Positions 1-13,261 of a stretch of 64,000 nucleotides of DNA are shown in pieces (position 1 is the first letter of the stretch; every line of letters starts with the position of its first letter). Source of the DNA: Patella vulgata (taxonomy: Eukaryota > Mollusca > Gastropoda > Patellidae); assembly GCF_932274485.2 (NCBI RefSeq), contig NC_065882.2, positions 12,879,390 through 12,943,389 of the forward strand, in the 5' to 3' direction. Below the pieces are notes generated by a model that saw only the letters and a program-made list of their open reading frames with translations, was not told where the DNA came from and made no database searches. The position numbers and the translations under genes were made by a program.

Positions 1-164
1 TTCACACAGACCTATGTTGTGTTATTTTAAATGTGGGGGAAAATAAACCAGCTCGGTTTCATGAAGAATATACGCCTTGCGTAATAACAACCTCTGACCA
101 TGGTGCCATGGTGGTTAAACTTTGTTCAATTATATTTGATAGTACTTCTGAACACTAGGAAGGA

Positions 165-260
165 AATGAAATGAAGTTTAACATCCTACTGTTCTGCACC
201 GACTGGGCTAATAAAGACGGACAATAGGAAGAATGTGACAGAACGCTGCAGATTTTTACT
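165..260 (-). mobile_element. SINE family B, 3' fragment
   Basis: The plus strand has gaaatgaaatgaagtttaac, atcctactgttctgcaccga and then decayed sequence. Confidence 0.7.
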
Positions 261-638
261 ACAGGATTGGGATAGAAGCATTTATTATCATGGTCATATT
301 CTAAGAACCAGAAACAATATGGCTTTCATTAAAGACAAAATAACCAGCTTTTAACCATCATTTATCTTTAATGGACTATGATGAATGACTTCAGAGGTTC
401 TGACAGGTTGTGCACAATAAAATCTAAGACATGCAACTTAACTCCCATTTAATAGCCATTTAAATTCAAAATGTCTGCTCATCAAAGTAATTTCAACTGT
501 CTGTGATATGTATTATTTTGACAGACGGGTATTTTAATGAGCAAGCTGCCATCTTGAACATGGTCATGTTCTGCTTATGTGCAACAAGTTAAGGTCAATA
601 ATCAAAATGGGCAGTTTCACAGATCATGGACAGTTGTC

Positions 639-640
<2 letters not shown>

Positions 641-675
<35 letters not shown>

Positions 676-895
676 TTAACATCCACAAACTAGGTCATTT
701 TGGAACAAACATATGGTACAATTTTATATTAGTAATTTGCTTGTGTTAAAGGGTCCTTTCACAGAGGGAGGAAACTGGGCAGCCTGGAGAAAACCCACAG
801 GGTTGGACAGGCAACCCTACTCCTTTGCCACGTGAAGTTAGGAATCAAAACCACACCATTTGACTAAATGACAAAACGCCTTAGCACACTTTCCT
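641..895 (-). mobile_element. SINE family A, old copy with long GA tail
   Basis: A plus-strand GA run and G run are followed by ttaacatccacaaactaggtc, the bulk of the core and a decayed head. Internal differences from the reference are numerous. Confidence 0.8.
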
Positions 896-1427
896 TGTCA
901 GTCAGTCACACTGGCGCCACCCCTTACAAGAGAATCAAATTAAAGACAAACTTCTGCATCTAAACATCTTGCTGTGATTTTATCTACTTAAGACCCTAGC
1001 TATCTCACAAATTAACTAATTTACCAATCCTGTCCTTTCTAATCAAGTTGAGAACCCTGCTGACAGCTGGACAACATGTCAAATTAAACTGACCATATCT
1101 GACCATCAACTGCATCTATATCTACAAGAATTTAGGGAATTCCATGGCACATCCTCCTACTTAAGGAATAGACATCATAAAAGCCACTGCCAATTCCCTT
1201 AAAACTAGGATATTGTAAAAGTTTAACTGCAACATTTAACATACTCTACAAATGATGAAAACCAGTCAGTGCTGAATGGGTATAATTTTTGTGATGGGTC
1301 TCCTTTTACTCCTACTGAACTCAAGACCGGAGATTTCGGTTTCATTTTAGCATGGATAAGTGAAGATCGGCAAATTTAATAAATAGGAGGTTCCTGCCAG
1401 GCCCTACATCACTGACATGGAAAAAAC

Positions 1428-1505
1428 ACACACTGGAAAATCCTTAGGAACTATCTCTCAGAAAACACCAAGATCGAACCCCTGGTTACTCTCTGAGCCA
1501 CCACA
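1428..1505 (-). mobile_element. SINE family B, isolated head
   Basis: The plus strand shows ctggaaaatccttaggaact, agatcgaacccctggttact and ctgagccaccaca. This is the tRNA-like head and its 3' flank only. Confidence 0.6.
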
Positions 1506-3896
1506 GAACAAACTACATTTATTTATTGGATGGAATATTAGTGTGGTGACCTCTTGTCTGTGAGGTCAAACTGATCTGATATCAGCCAGTAAATGAAGTC
1601 CATTAAATCATGTTATTATTTCTCTTGTTGATGTTTTTTCACCTGGTTCTAAAACCAAAACCATCTTTTAATAGTTTTCATCATTTCCTCTATTAGTTCA
1701 TTTACTTGAATGTGGACCATGGCTTTCAATTTGAAGGTAACATGCTGGTAAAAGACCTAGTACTTTTTAAGATTGATCCACCCACCCCCCAACAAAGTTT
1801 TCATAATTTCCTCAACCAGATTACATACTGGTAAAACACCTAGTACCTATCAAATTAAAATCTCCCACAACATTTGACAAGACATAAATGAACCACTGTT
1901 AAAAATTGGTTATAAAAATAAAACAAAATACTCTACGCCTATGTTTATGAATTCGTAGTAAATGGAGTCTTAATGGTTTCTTTCCTTATAAACTAAAAGT
2001 ATAACGGAGAATTTGAAAAATCCTGCCAAACCTATGTCAATCAAAGGAAGTCAATATTAATCAAAAAATCTAACAGTAAAGAAACGTATCTAGTACTCCC
2101 TGATCCTATGATAACACAAAAATTACATCTTACAAGAAAATAATTCACATTTTTCCTGAATTCTTTTCCTAAATTTGATACGAAGGTATGAGGTAAGGAA
2201 TCACAGCTTCATTTAGTCGAGAATCAAATTACAAATCATTAGTTAAACAAACAATGAACTAATACACCCCCACATGGTGGATTATAAAATCGTAACTTAA
2301 GCTAGACATGAGCTATTAAGCTTTATCATGAGATGGGGGGAGCAGAAGGGTCTGTCAGTCAAGGCCATAAGAACTAATTAAGAGAAATTAGGTTCCTTAA
2401 TTTGTTAATGAAAAGAAATCTTGATCCACCTAATGATAATTATAATGAAGATATAATAAATTAGTCCCATAACTTTCCCTACATGATATAAATATTTGAC
2501 TTTTCAACTGGAAATAACTGCTTAAACCTCAAAATCACTGTTGGCCTGAAATACAATTAGGTAACTGAATTCATTCCTATTTTGATTCACAAATATATTT
2601 TTTTTTTTACCTTTTTTTACAAGCAGTGGACATTTAAATAAAAGAGAATTTAAATACAACAATGTTTTAGTTTTTGTCAATTAAACTTTTAGGAACCATT
2701 ATTATATTTGTCCAGATATGTGCTTTTCGAGCCAAAATATCCAATTCAACACAGATATATTAACATTTGAAAAGTAGTGGAGCACTGCAAATGCCAAATG
2801 ACGTCCAAACAGGAGGAAGCAAATTAATAAACACAAACGACATGGTTAGATCTGAATGGCACATATTTTCAAAATGGCATCTCAATTAAAAACATTCTTT
2901 TTTTTTTAAAAGCACTTTGTAGACAAGTCTGTTACTCTGTTATCTCTGACAGGACAGCAAACAAAAAATCTTGAAAATTTTAAAACGATAATTTTTTAGC
3001 AACATATGTGTTTCATTACAAATAATTAGATGTAAAAACACAACTTAAATTGCAACATTGGATCAAGCTTCACTTGCTTATATTTTATAAAAAGTTTTGC
3101 TGCTCCATTTCGCATTGATAAATCATGTAAGAGAACAACCAGAAGCTTGTGCGATCGAAACATTTTAGAAGTTTTAAATGTCAAAATTTTAAATTTAAAT
3201 TCATTTAGTTCATATGTTAAATTTATATCAGCGAAAGGTCTCAAGAAACATTTCAGTTTTAATCAAATAGTTAGAATGACAGTTTTTAATGTTTCAAAAA
3301 ATTTGTCTGGCTATGTTTTATTCTGGTAATTACAACAGGAAATTTGTCAGCTCCACTAGAACTTCAGCATCTTTATTTCAGCTGTAAAGCTTGTAGTCTG
3401 AGATAAATTTTATGATTTTATGATTAGCAGAATTATCTTTATGTTTGTGACATGTGTTCATCAGGTTTTCAATTAGTCGGAGCACTTGTTCACCCATGGT
3501 TTATCCTGCCTCTTACATATACAGTTGGACAAATTATCATCTTCTTATCTTGAAATTAATCTTTCCAGTGATGAGAAATACAGGGACCAACAATACTGAA
3601 GAGCCCAGATTGAGTTTAATGGTGTAAAATAATCCCCCACAAATTTGATATTATATCAACATGGCACATTTATTTTGAGAAAAATTAATGATCTAGTAGC
3701 AATATCTATTCTTACAAAGACTAAACTACAGCAAAAATTGTTAGTTAATATGAACTTCCAAGACAGAGAAAATATGGTGAGTGTAAATACACAGGACACA
3801 CTGATTGGTATCTTGTGTATTTCGAGTTCAATTACCAAATACCACTGAAACAAAGTTACACTGCCCCACAGGAATCAACAAGCAGTCAGTTAGTTT

Positions 3897-4010
3897 TCCG
3901 AGATTGGGGTGGGTGGGGGGGGGGCACTAACTAGGCCAATTTCGGACTAACATGTGGTACATTTTTTGAAACATTTGAGTGCCTGATGGAAACCCATGAA
4001 GTCACCTTGT
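3897..4010 (-). mobile_element. SINE family A, degenerate 3' fragment
   Basis: A G-rich run is followed by actaggccaatttcggactaacatgtggtac, with only weak core similarity afterwards. Confidence 0.45.
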
Positions 4011-4483
4011 CACCATAATCTGGGACTTGCTTGCACAGATAATGTCCATACAATCCACAACAAGCATGTTATTAGGTCACACTTTTTCCATTTCCATATT
4101 GTGAAAACCTTGTCAGATGATTTGTCGGCTAGATGACAGAAGTACGACAGCAGGAAGTGACAGCATGACATGCACTCTGGAGGAAAACTAATCATGTAAG
4201 CCGTCAATCTGTTATGATATACATGTAATAAGACACAAGAGAAAAAGAACTAAACACGTCTTTTACACTATGAATTATAGACTTGTTGAAGGAAAAATGC
4301 CAAGTCTGATATCTAAAGCAACACCATTGTGTACCAAAAACTGAACCATTATGGATCATTCAACTCTTCAAAATCTAAATACTTTCAACCTTTTGACAGT
4401 TTTTTTTTTAAAAAACAATATTTTATTCCAGCTAGTTGTAACTGAGGTTGGGGAATAGGCATAGCATATTAATCCCTTAGAAG

Positions 4484-4695
4484 TCGACGTACTAAATGAC
4501 GTTGATGTACTGAATAGTTTGTCAGTACTTCTTAAATGACATCCATGTACTGAATAGTTTGTCAGTACTTCTTGAAATACGTCGAAGTACTGACTAGTTT
4601 GTCAGTATTTCTTGAAAGAGAAATCGTAATATTTTAATAAAGCAATGTTGTTTTTTTCAGAAGTTGATGTACTGAATAGTTTGTGTTGAGAGTAA
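4484..4695. repeat. Tandem repeat, unit about 57 bp
   Basis: Copies of atgtactgaatagtttgtca and gtacttcttgaaa occur three times to 4620. A fourth, separated copy lies at 4660-4690. Confidence 0.8.
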
Positions 4696-5122
4696 ACACA
4701 GAGGTAAAACAGTTAGATATTAATAACGTTGTTTTTGTCAAATTGCCATATGTTAAATTTATAAAACATTATTGGTTGCGGATTTATCAGGGGAGATAAC
4801 AACATCTGCCACTGATTTATTGATTCAAACAGGAGTTTAAGTCATAGACAAGGTGTAGAAAAATAGAAATAAAATGATATATAACTATGTCTAGGTAATG
4901 TTATTTAATTATTTTTTTTTTTTTTTTTTTAAAATCTATATTTTAATATTCATTAATACTTAGTCATCATTCGAGACAGCAATGAATACATCAATCAATT
5001 TCGAATGGAAATAACTGGAAATGCCTATTCATTATTTTGTTTTTCGTTTTGAGTAAAGTCTGCATCATTACAGGCCTGGGATTAAACAGCGGAATGGACA
5101 CTTGTGGGGCTGGCCCCAGATT

Positions 5123-5440
5123 TATTTCTTGCAATGTCTGTGTAGTTTGCCTTATTGGATTTGTTTGTGTGTAGTGTGGTCCTCCTGCACTTATTAATAT
5201 ATTTAAGACAGAAGAAGTCCGGTCGAAAGGACAAAGTCTTAAAGATCTATTCATTTGATTTAACATTTCTTGTTTGTTTCTTGCAATGTCGGTGTACTTT
5301 GTCTTGTCTGATCGATGATCGATATTATTTGTGTGTAGTATTGTCCTCCTGCATTTAAACTAATATACTTAAGACAAAAGAAGACCTGTAGAAAATACAA
5401 AGTCCTAAAGATCTCGACTCACAACATTAACACACTTGTT
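5123..5440. repeat. Tandem duplication, unit about 153 bp, two copies
   Basis: The blocks ttgcaatgtctgtgtagttt / ttgcaatgtcggtgtacttt and ctaaagatct mark the two copies. They have clearly diverged. Confidence 0.75.
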
Positions 5441-6304
5441 TGTTAACACAAAAAGCACAAGAGTATAGATTTTATAACTTCAGAGAATAGACATTTGGCC
5501 GTAGGGAAAATATTATATGAAAAGTATACAGCACTTGTGTACACGATATACATGATATAAAAGTCTGTATATTTTGATTTGCCTTCAGGAAAGATCGGCA
5601 TTACCTCGTTTATAACAAGACTTCCTTTTCGTTAAATCTACCTGAGAAAAAATAACGAGAACCGCAGACTGATTTTAATGTTCTTCTTGGTACAGGTGTT
5701 TTGCTCGACCAGGTATTTTTAGATCGCACCAGGATATGATATCTCGTTACGCGAGTTAATAAGATTTATTTTATTACATCATGTAGCATGTTATTTAATC
5801 CTTGTTTGTTTACAATCAAAACGATCAAGATTAATCACCGTTGTTTCTCACAAAGACTCAGAACTATGATATAATAAGTTTTGTTTCTTTAAACCATCAC
5901 GAAGTCGTACTGGTGGAAAAACAATCCTCACTTGGGTTTCTCGCAAGTTAAAAATTCCACACGTGAAGATCATAAATTGTGGCACGTTACCAAAATACAT
6001 GAGAACGTATCCACCTGGGCATCAAGCTTGGTGCTTATATAACTCTACGATAACACGCTACGCTCATTACTCTCGAACAAAATGTCAAACATATTCACGC
6101 AACCTGTACACATTTCCGCCTTCTTTTTAACAAGTTTTCCTTTAATAAAAGACAGAAATGAAATAAACATTTGTGCTGACTAATTGACTTGGTGTGGTGT
6201 CTGGGATTCCCTCACAAATACCAACTTTGAAATAGAATACAGCAAATTTCATTTGTGACGTACAGAAGTACCAACTGAATTTACGTAAAATCTATAGAAA
6301 TGGA

Positions 6305-6410
6305 TTTTGAGACTAACATGTGGTGAAATATTTTATTTCTCCATGTTTATTATGAAGGGGAGGAAACTGAGCCCTACAACTGCTAAGGGATCTTTTACAT
6401 GCATTACAAA
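6305..6410 (-). mobile_element. Degenerate SINE mosaic (A core followed by B core)
   Basis: The plus strand has gactaacatgtgg and ggggaggaaactg of family A, directly followed by ctaagggatcttttacatgca of family B. It may be an old chimera or adjacent insertions. Confidence 0.4.
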
Positions 6411-6611
6411 GTCTTTTTGTATGGATCTTATCAAGTTGTCGAGACACCATTATTGCTGATCTTAACTGTTATGCAATCATAAATTATCTTTCGTGACTAG
6501 CATGGTAGTTTATTCAAGAAGGATAAGAGGGACCAGGGCTGACCTGAATGCAAACTTGTGGAGGCGTGTCATGACCAATTAAGGACCACTCTTCACAATT
6601 CTTCAACATCA

Positions 6612-6660
6612 AAGGGAAATGAAATGAGGTTAACTGCCTACTTTTCTGCACCATTCAAAC
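6612..6660 (-). mobile_element. SINE family B, short 3' fragment
   Basis: The plus strand has gggaaatgaaatgaggttaa and cctacttttctgcacc. Confidence 0.6.
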
Positions 6661-7602
6661 TCAGTAAGAAAGAACATTTACGTTTTTGAAAGAGATGTAT
6701 TAACACTGAAATTAAGAGAGAGAGAGAGGAGGGGGGATCTGATTCAAAGCTAGTAAAGTTGAAGGGTCAACAGCTGGCTCTGTGAAAAGATTGGAAATGA
6801 CTTTCATCATTGATAGATCATTTTGAAGTCGGCTAGTCAGCCTTTTACACCAGCAAAGTTCATAGGGATATTTCTATCATTGCTACTAGCGCCAATAGTT
6901 CCTTTCAGATCAGCAGCATATGGCGTCTACCATCAAAATCAAGGCCATGTCTCAGCATGTTCCCTGGTTAATAGTGGCCTCACGCTCTTTAATAATAACG
7001 ACCAGAGAACCAGTCATTATACAGGCAAACATACACAACAGGATCCTTCATTTGGATAATTTAGAATTCAAGCTTTACATCAGGATTAGAAGACAAAATA
7101 TAGAGGTTGTTTACTTTATTAAAAACACCCTTTGTCAGGTTTTCTAATATGTTAATTTGTACCAAACATGTCAAATATTTTTGTATAAAAATCCAGTTTT
7201 AAAACAAATAGAAATCTGAAATGTTACTATAAAGTAACTCCATTATTATGTCAATTTGAAACATTGCTCAGTATGTGAACTCAAGTCAACTCAAGTGTGA
7301 AGTGGTATCAGTTAGTCTAGTAACAGTAATAATGCACTGCACTGTACATGACATCTACCACTGCTTACATTTACAGCTAAATTGAGAGACAGACAATATG
7401 GGCTGCATCTCTTATTTTCTAAACCATCTGAAACTGTGCCAATAATTTTTAAGACATATCACATATGGTGGACTCACTCTGTGGCCACAGTTTAGTAAGT
7501 TGCCTGGTAAAATATATGTTTGTCTAACCTTGCATGAGTTATTCAACTTGTTATTTAACAACTTTAACATGTTCAACATTCATCTTCACCAAATCAAGGT
7601 GG

Positions 7603-7890
7603 AAAAAATGAAATGAAATGAAATAGGGTTTAACGTCCTACTGTTCTGCTCCTGACTGGGCTAATGAAGACGGGCATATGCCAGACAGTGTGCTATAAGA
7701 GATGTTTTGCCCAGGCAGCAGCACTATGGCCTACCTTTATATAGAATTCCAACTGTCAAGGGATCTTTTCCGTGCAAGCCAATGTGAACATGGGACCTCG
7801 GTTTTCAGTCCCATCCAAATGACTAGACAGCTGTCCTTGTCAGGCCCTCCGTGCTGCACCACTGACAAGGGGAAACCTCGTCAGAAAAAA
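7603..7890 (-). mobile_element. SINE family B, long copy lacking the head
   Basis: Tail (gaaatgaaatgaaatagggt on the plus strand) and full core to gacaaggggaaacctcgtca. The tRNA head is absent. Confidence 0.85.
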
Positions 7891-7919
7891 GGTAGAAATA
7901 AATATGCCTGGTATCATTG

Positions 7920-7975
7920 AGAAATGAAATGTGGTTTAATGTCCTACTTTTCTGCACCAGCCGGGCTAATGAGCA
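7920..7975 (-). mobile_element. SINE family B, short 3' fragment
   Basis: The plus strand has gaaatgaaatgtggtttaat and then tacttttctgcaccagccgg, breaking off after gctaatgag. It lies 30 bp after a longer B copy. Confidence 0.75.
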
Positions 7976-8711
7976 ATTGAAGTATTTGTTCCAGAACAGT
8001 GGCATGTGAGGGATTTTTATAATTGAGAAACCACAAAATATCTAAATCAACATTAAATGAGGGCTGAAGGATTTAAAAGGAGTTTATTGTCCATAAACGT
8101 TTAAAATTTTACACACCATAGACGCCACCGTTTCAACACCTCAAGAAAATGGTAAATTTAGAACTTTTGTTGATCAACTGGTTTTGGAATGACCCTTCGT
8201 TTGGTTCTTATAAAACATGAAATGGCCATGCATTACAAACCAAAACACTGAATAAATAAATAACATAAAATAATGTTACAAGAGATGCCGCCCAAACGAT
8301 TGTATCAAGACATTAAAAATCAGAGACAGGAATATCAGAAATGAGATGCGTCCTAGCGGGTTGCTTTGTAAGAGTACCGTAAAACCCTAACCACCCCCTA
8401 GCGAGCCAATCACCAAGTCAATATACGATATCAAAATATTTAGGATAAGAATCGTAGTAGCTGTATTCTTCGGTTGATTATATACAGACGGCTCCATTAA
8501 TTCTAGTAAATACAGCCTTATCTCTGTCTTCATATCTATATATATCAACCTCCCTGCCCCATGCTGTTTTTAAAGATACTTTTGGCACAGACCTCCAGAG
8601 AGTAAAATAGAAGCGCATCCAGGATCTCCTGGTTAAAGAGCCAGCACCAATATCACTGAACCATTGTAGCTCCCCCCCCCCCCAAAAAAAAAAAATAAAA
8701 TGAGCCTCAGG

Positions 8712-9078
8712 AAAGTAAAATGGGCATCAGGCATCAGGGAAGTAAAATGGGCATCAGACCTCAAGGAAGTAAAATGGGCATCAGACCTCAAGGAAGTAAA
8801 ATGGGCATCAGACCTCAAGGAAGTAAAATGGGCAACAGACCTCAAGGAAGTAAAATGGGCATCAGACCTCAAGGAAGTAAAATGGGCATCAGACCTCAAG
8901 GAAGTAAAATGGGCATCAGACCTCAAGGAAGTAAAATGGGCATCAGACATCCGACCTCAAGGAGTAAAATGGGCATCAGACCTCAAGGAAGTAAAATGGG
9001 CATCAGACCTCAAGGAAGTAAAATGGGCATCAGATCTCAAGGAAGTAAAATGGGCATCAGACATCGAGAAATCAAAAT
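8712..9078. repeat. 27-bp minisatellite, about 13 copies
   Basis: The unit aaaatgggcatcagacctca aggaagt is highly uniform, with one 5-bp expansion near 8948. Since 27 is a multiple of 3, open frames cross it on both strands (a plus-strand peptide repeats MGIRPQGSK). Degenerate gtaaaatggacat units occur further on, near 9155 and 9362. Confidence 0.95.
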
Positions 9079-9289
9079 GTAAATGAAGCACACCAAGTTC
9101 CTTCAGGTTAGTGAGCCACATCCATTCTCATAGAGCCAATATGGCTTCCAAAAATGTAAAATGGACATTAACCTTATTAAAGTATGATGGACATGAAATG
9201 GTCGTAATCTTTGTTTTGATTTTCTACTGTCTGGGTATCTCAATCGTGTTGTTCATGTATACATATGACTGTCAGAACAACAATTGAGG

Positions 9290-9350
9290 AACTTTCTCGC
9301 CCAACGCAGAACCTCTAGGTTTGCGAGCGAACATCAATCTCACCAAGATG
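9290..9350 (-). mobile_element. SINE family B, isolated head fragment
   Basis: The plus strand has actttctcgcccaacgcaga and cctctaggtttgcgagcg, matching the family's ctttctcggccaacgcaggg and gttagcgagcc blocks. Smaller traces of the same block occur at 8612-8650 and about 9098-9122, on both sides of the 27-bp minisatellite. Confidence 0.55.
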
Positions 9351-9907
9351 ACTCCCAAAAAAGTAAAATGGACATTAAACATCTTGAGATGTGTCTATGC
9401 ATGTTGGTAGGTAAGGGGAGACAATTTATTCATCGATCAGTAAATATCAATATATTATTATTCATTATTATTCTTTTGTTTTTTGCTATCTGAAATTTTC
9501 ATTATCTGAATAGACAATACTTTCTTGCTTTAACCAGTTCAAACAGGACATCAAGTTCACAAACATTCAAATCAGATGTTAGCTAGCCCCACTTTAAAAT
9601 GTAGTAGACATTTTCTGATGTGAGCTTATCAGTAGTAGTCTTTAAAGAAGATACCTATATGTTCCCTCTTTTATCTCGTTGAAATTAAACTTGCCCTCAG
9701 ATTCACCTTAAACTAACTTTTCACTACAGGCTCTTCTTTGATCTTCTTCTTTCTAGAAAACTCAGAAGCATCCAGAAAGTACTACAATTCTTTTTTAAAC
9801 AAATTTTAAAATAAATCTTTGACCTATTGAATGATACATTTCAGGTGACTACACTGTTTTCTACCTGTTTCTGAAATCCAGGGAAACTATTGCTCTAATA
9901 AGCCACC

Positions 9908-10102
9908 ATGAAAAGAAATGGGATGGGATCTAATGTCTTACTTTTCTGCACCGACTGGGCTAACAAAGACTGGCTACGAGGAAAATTTTGCCTGGACAAT
10001 GGCGCTTAGGCCTACTCTTATTTTGAATTCCAACTTTCAAGGGATCTTTTATGTACACATGACCTCTGTTTTTTGCACCACCCAAACAACTAGACGCTGA
10101 GC
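9908..10102 (-). mobile_element. SINE family B, headless
   Basis: The plus strand has ttacttttctgcaccgactg, ttccaactttcaagggatct and caaacaactagacgctg. Confidence 0.75.
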
Positions 10103-10878
10103 TTGTATTCAAACCAAAATAAAATCTAAACCCCCAACTGACAAGTCTTTCTACAGGTTGAGAAAATCATCTATGTCTTTTTTATTTTTGCTGGGGTTTT
10201 TTTTTTCTCACAATTACATGTCTGTCAGACAAAATCGGATGCATCTTTTACTTCAACCACAGCCCGAAGAAACTGAAGATTGGTTCAACCACCATTGCAC
10301 CTGTACAGAATATAATACTGCAACCAAACCAAGTCTGTTTTTCCACTAATGATATCAAACTTTATATAAAATCCTATCGGAGGTCACTCGCAAAGTTCTC
10401 GTTTCCCCTCGCAGCTGGCGTAGAATTACTTATATTCAGATAAAAATTGTCTTCAATAACCTCATATAAACTTTATGGTGATGACCAAACCAGTTAGCCA
10501 ATCCCCTTGAGTTTTACAGAATGATCAATTTACTTATTTTGTTTGAAAAACAAGCCAGCTTTCTACTTGATGATTATTACAAACTTATTTCACAAATTCC
10601 AGATGCAGTTCAAATTTGCCCATCAAATAGAATTTTAGATTTTACAAAATACAGACTTGTGGAAACAGACATCCAATCTTTAGCCCCTGTAGATCCATTC
10701 AATATAGCTAATTTTTGAAAATATTTTCTTGCCCAAACAATTCTATTTTTACGGTAGTTCTATCTGTGGGATGTTGATGAACATGTTAGTCTCAAGTGAG
10801 TGATGTTTATTTTTTAATTTTAAAACTCAAAAAAATTTGGTGCTACGAGCAATCAAGTATTACTTACATTCTGATATT

Positions 10879-11000
10879 TCGAAATGAAATTGCATTTAAA
10901 GTCTTACTTTTCAACAACAACCATGGTAATTAAGGCAGCATAGGTTATGCTGTTTGCTATGAGGGAATTTTTGCGCAGACAGTCGCATTTCCACAAACGC
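10879..11000 (-). mobile_element. SINE family B, degenerate 3' half
   Basis: The plus strand has cgaaatgaaattgcatttaa and ttgctatgagggaatttttg. Confidence 0.55.
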
Positions 11001-11447
11001 TTTCTGTTACATGCACTGACAAGAAAAAAACCTGGCTTGAAAATTTTGAAAAACTGTCTCGGCCGTGACATTTGGATGTCATAAGTCTACTACACTGCAC
11101 TTAAAAAAACCAAAAACAATTCATTGTAGTATTAAATATCAAACATTTAAATACATCCGGAAATTAACGTCCTTGGGAGTTTTATGCACCCTATTAAGCC
11201 TATGATACTGCACTCAATAATAAAATACAAAAATCAGCTGGGTATTAAATATTTCAGCAGTAACAGATCAGATTATGCCAGGCTTAAGCTTGTTGTGGTT
11301 TTGAAAAAGGTTAAACTGCGGAAGCGTGGGAACATAATATTTCTTTATCATAGAATCAAATAGCCATGTTTTTTGGGGCTTTGTTTTCACATCTGAACAA
11401 TATTCAATTAACACCTATTAATTGAGAACATTTGTTTATTTGTTTAA

Positions 11448-11490
11448 GTTGCAAAACAGTAGGACATTAAACCCCATTTCATTTCATTGT
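11448..11490 (+). mobile_element. SINE family B, 3' end only, plus strand
   Basis: The sequence aaaacagtaggacattaaac followed by cccatttcatttcatt is the terminal 3' block of family B. It lies 12 bp before a TTAA MITE. Confidence 0.7.
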
Positions 11491-11502
11491 TGAAAGCTTT
11501 AA

Positions 11503-11720
11503 AGATGCATTATTCAAGAACTAAATCTGCCTATTTCAGATCTTGTTTCTGGCTTTAAATGTTATATAAATTATGATTTAGACATTTATTTACATGACAA
11601 GCCTATAATCAACTCTCTAGACCATCGGATGGCCATGATATTGAATAGCTTGGAACAAGCTCGCCATTTAATAATTTGATGTTAAAATGGATAATCGAGA
11701 CTTTGTTTATTATCATAGCA
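11503..11720. mobile_element. TTAA MITE, truncated copy
   Basis: It begins after TTAA (11499-11502) with agatgcattattcaagaact and shares atggataatcgagactttg with the reverse complement of the copy at 59941. The far terminus is not recognisable. Confidence 0.6.
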
Positions 11721-11941
11721 ATGGCACTTGACAATTGAGATTATCTTGTAACAATCCTTTATTTAGAAGGGAATTTAATGTCTCGTCAACACTATGCTTT
11801 GCTCATTTTGAGACTAATAAAATAAAACACAATTTAATACTTTATTTTCACCTAGATGACAGAGGTTTAGCACATTAAATGTAACTTTTTTTAGGACTTT
11901 TGTATGAACCTTAAGTAGAGACGTAAATTTCAAATAATCTT

Positions 11942-12195
11942 AACATTTTTTCAATTTTCACAAGTATTTAATTAAGAATAAAAATTCTAATTCTTAAAAA
12001 CTATGATTTTGATAAAAAAAAAATTTTTTAAATAAATACTTCCATTTTTTTCAATATTTATTTTAGAGAATAAAAATTTAAATCCTTAAAAACTATGATT
12101 TTGATAGAAATTTTGACTAAATACTAACATTTTTTTCAATTTTCCCAAGTTTTTACTTAAGAGTATAAAAATTCAAATACTTTAAAACTTTCCCA
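11942..12195. repeat. AT-rich tandem repeat, about 2-3 copies of 100 bp
   Basis: The pattern cattttttcaattttcac, gaataaaaattc, ttaaaaactatgattttgat recurs. Confidence 0.7.
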
Positions 12196-12524
12196 GTCAC
12201 ATCATTGTTCATTGTATTCAGTTGTTTATGTTAGAAATGGTCAATCTGGGAATATCTGATTGCTTTCTGCTTTTAAAAACATTAACATCACCAAACAAAT
12301 AGAGTCAAAACAATATTTGCGCTGCTTGAGGAAAAAACCCATGTGCATTCAATTGGTGTCAGAAGTAATATAATGCAACCTTTATTCTTGGAAATATTCC
12401 TGCAAGTTCCAACTCTTCTAGTCATGCTGAAATCGGTTATAGTTTGTTGGGAATGAATATAGACAAATTCTTGATTTGTAACAACTTTGAGATTGTGAAT
12501 CATAAAATTGTTTGGAATTAGTTT

Positions 12525-12725
12525 GAAGAAATAGAGAGAAATGGGGTGTAATGTCTACTCAACGTAAACTTAGTCAATTGTGGACTAACACATGATACAA
12601 TTTTATTTCAATAATTCACTTGCATGAAGGGGAATTTAGCAGAGGGAGGAAACTGGAGGCTCCACAGAGAAAACCCAGAAGTTTTTCTAAAAGCAGGTGA
12701 CTCTACTTCTTGTTTGTGTTGAGTA
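12525..12725 (-). mobile_element. SINE family A, headless old copy
   Basis: The 3' end (gagagaaatggggtgtaatg on the plus strand) and the core are recognisable to about the ctctacttcttg block. The tRNA head is not recognisable. Confidence 0.75.
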
Positions 12726-12982
12726 GACATCACTGAATTTGTGCTCAACAAAGTCTGACAGTTGCACCATTTCCAGGCTTGACTATTGGTTAGGATTTAG
12801 TGTGCTTCATTTTATTTCAAATCATTGAACGATTAGAATTGTATCATTGAAGGCTGTGTTTCAACCTCTAGATTCGTGCCAAAACATATACTCACTCTTA
12901 CACTTACTGAATGAAACGATATAGTCCCCTAGAGCTAAATTACAGAGAATCTCTGCCAATCTCAACATCATGATTCATTCTT

Positions 12983-13152
12983 AAAACTATCAAACAATTA
13001 AACCACTCAAAGTCTTCTACAAACATACTCATGATCAAGCTTTTTACATTGTCTGTCTGGGTGACAAAGACTAACTATCAAACAATTAACCCACTCAAAC
13101 TCTGCTACAAACATGATTAAGCGGTTAACATTGTAAGTCTGGGTGACAGAGA
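12983..13152. repeat. Tandem duplication, unit about 85 bp
   Basis: The block aactatcaaacaattaa ccactcaaa, then ctacaaacat and gtctgggtgacaaag occur twice. Confidence 0.8.
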
Positions 13153-13261
13153 TTTATTGTCGACTAAACAGTGTAATAATAATTTTGTATTTTCATTACA
13201 AGCATAAAAAATATTGGACACTTTCCAGAACATATTGTGTCATCTGAGTTCGAAAATGAAA

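Noticed and set aside
8633-9086. Open frames of 105-128 codons on both strands, or a CRISPR-like array
   Set aside because: The units are contiguous 27-bp tandem copies without spacers, so this is a minisatellite. The length being a multiple of 3 keeps several frames open by default.
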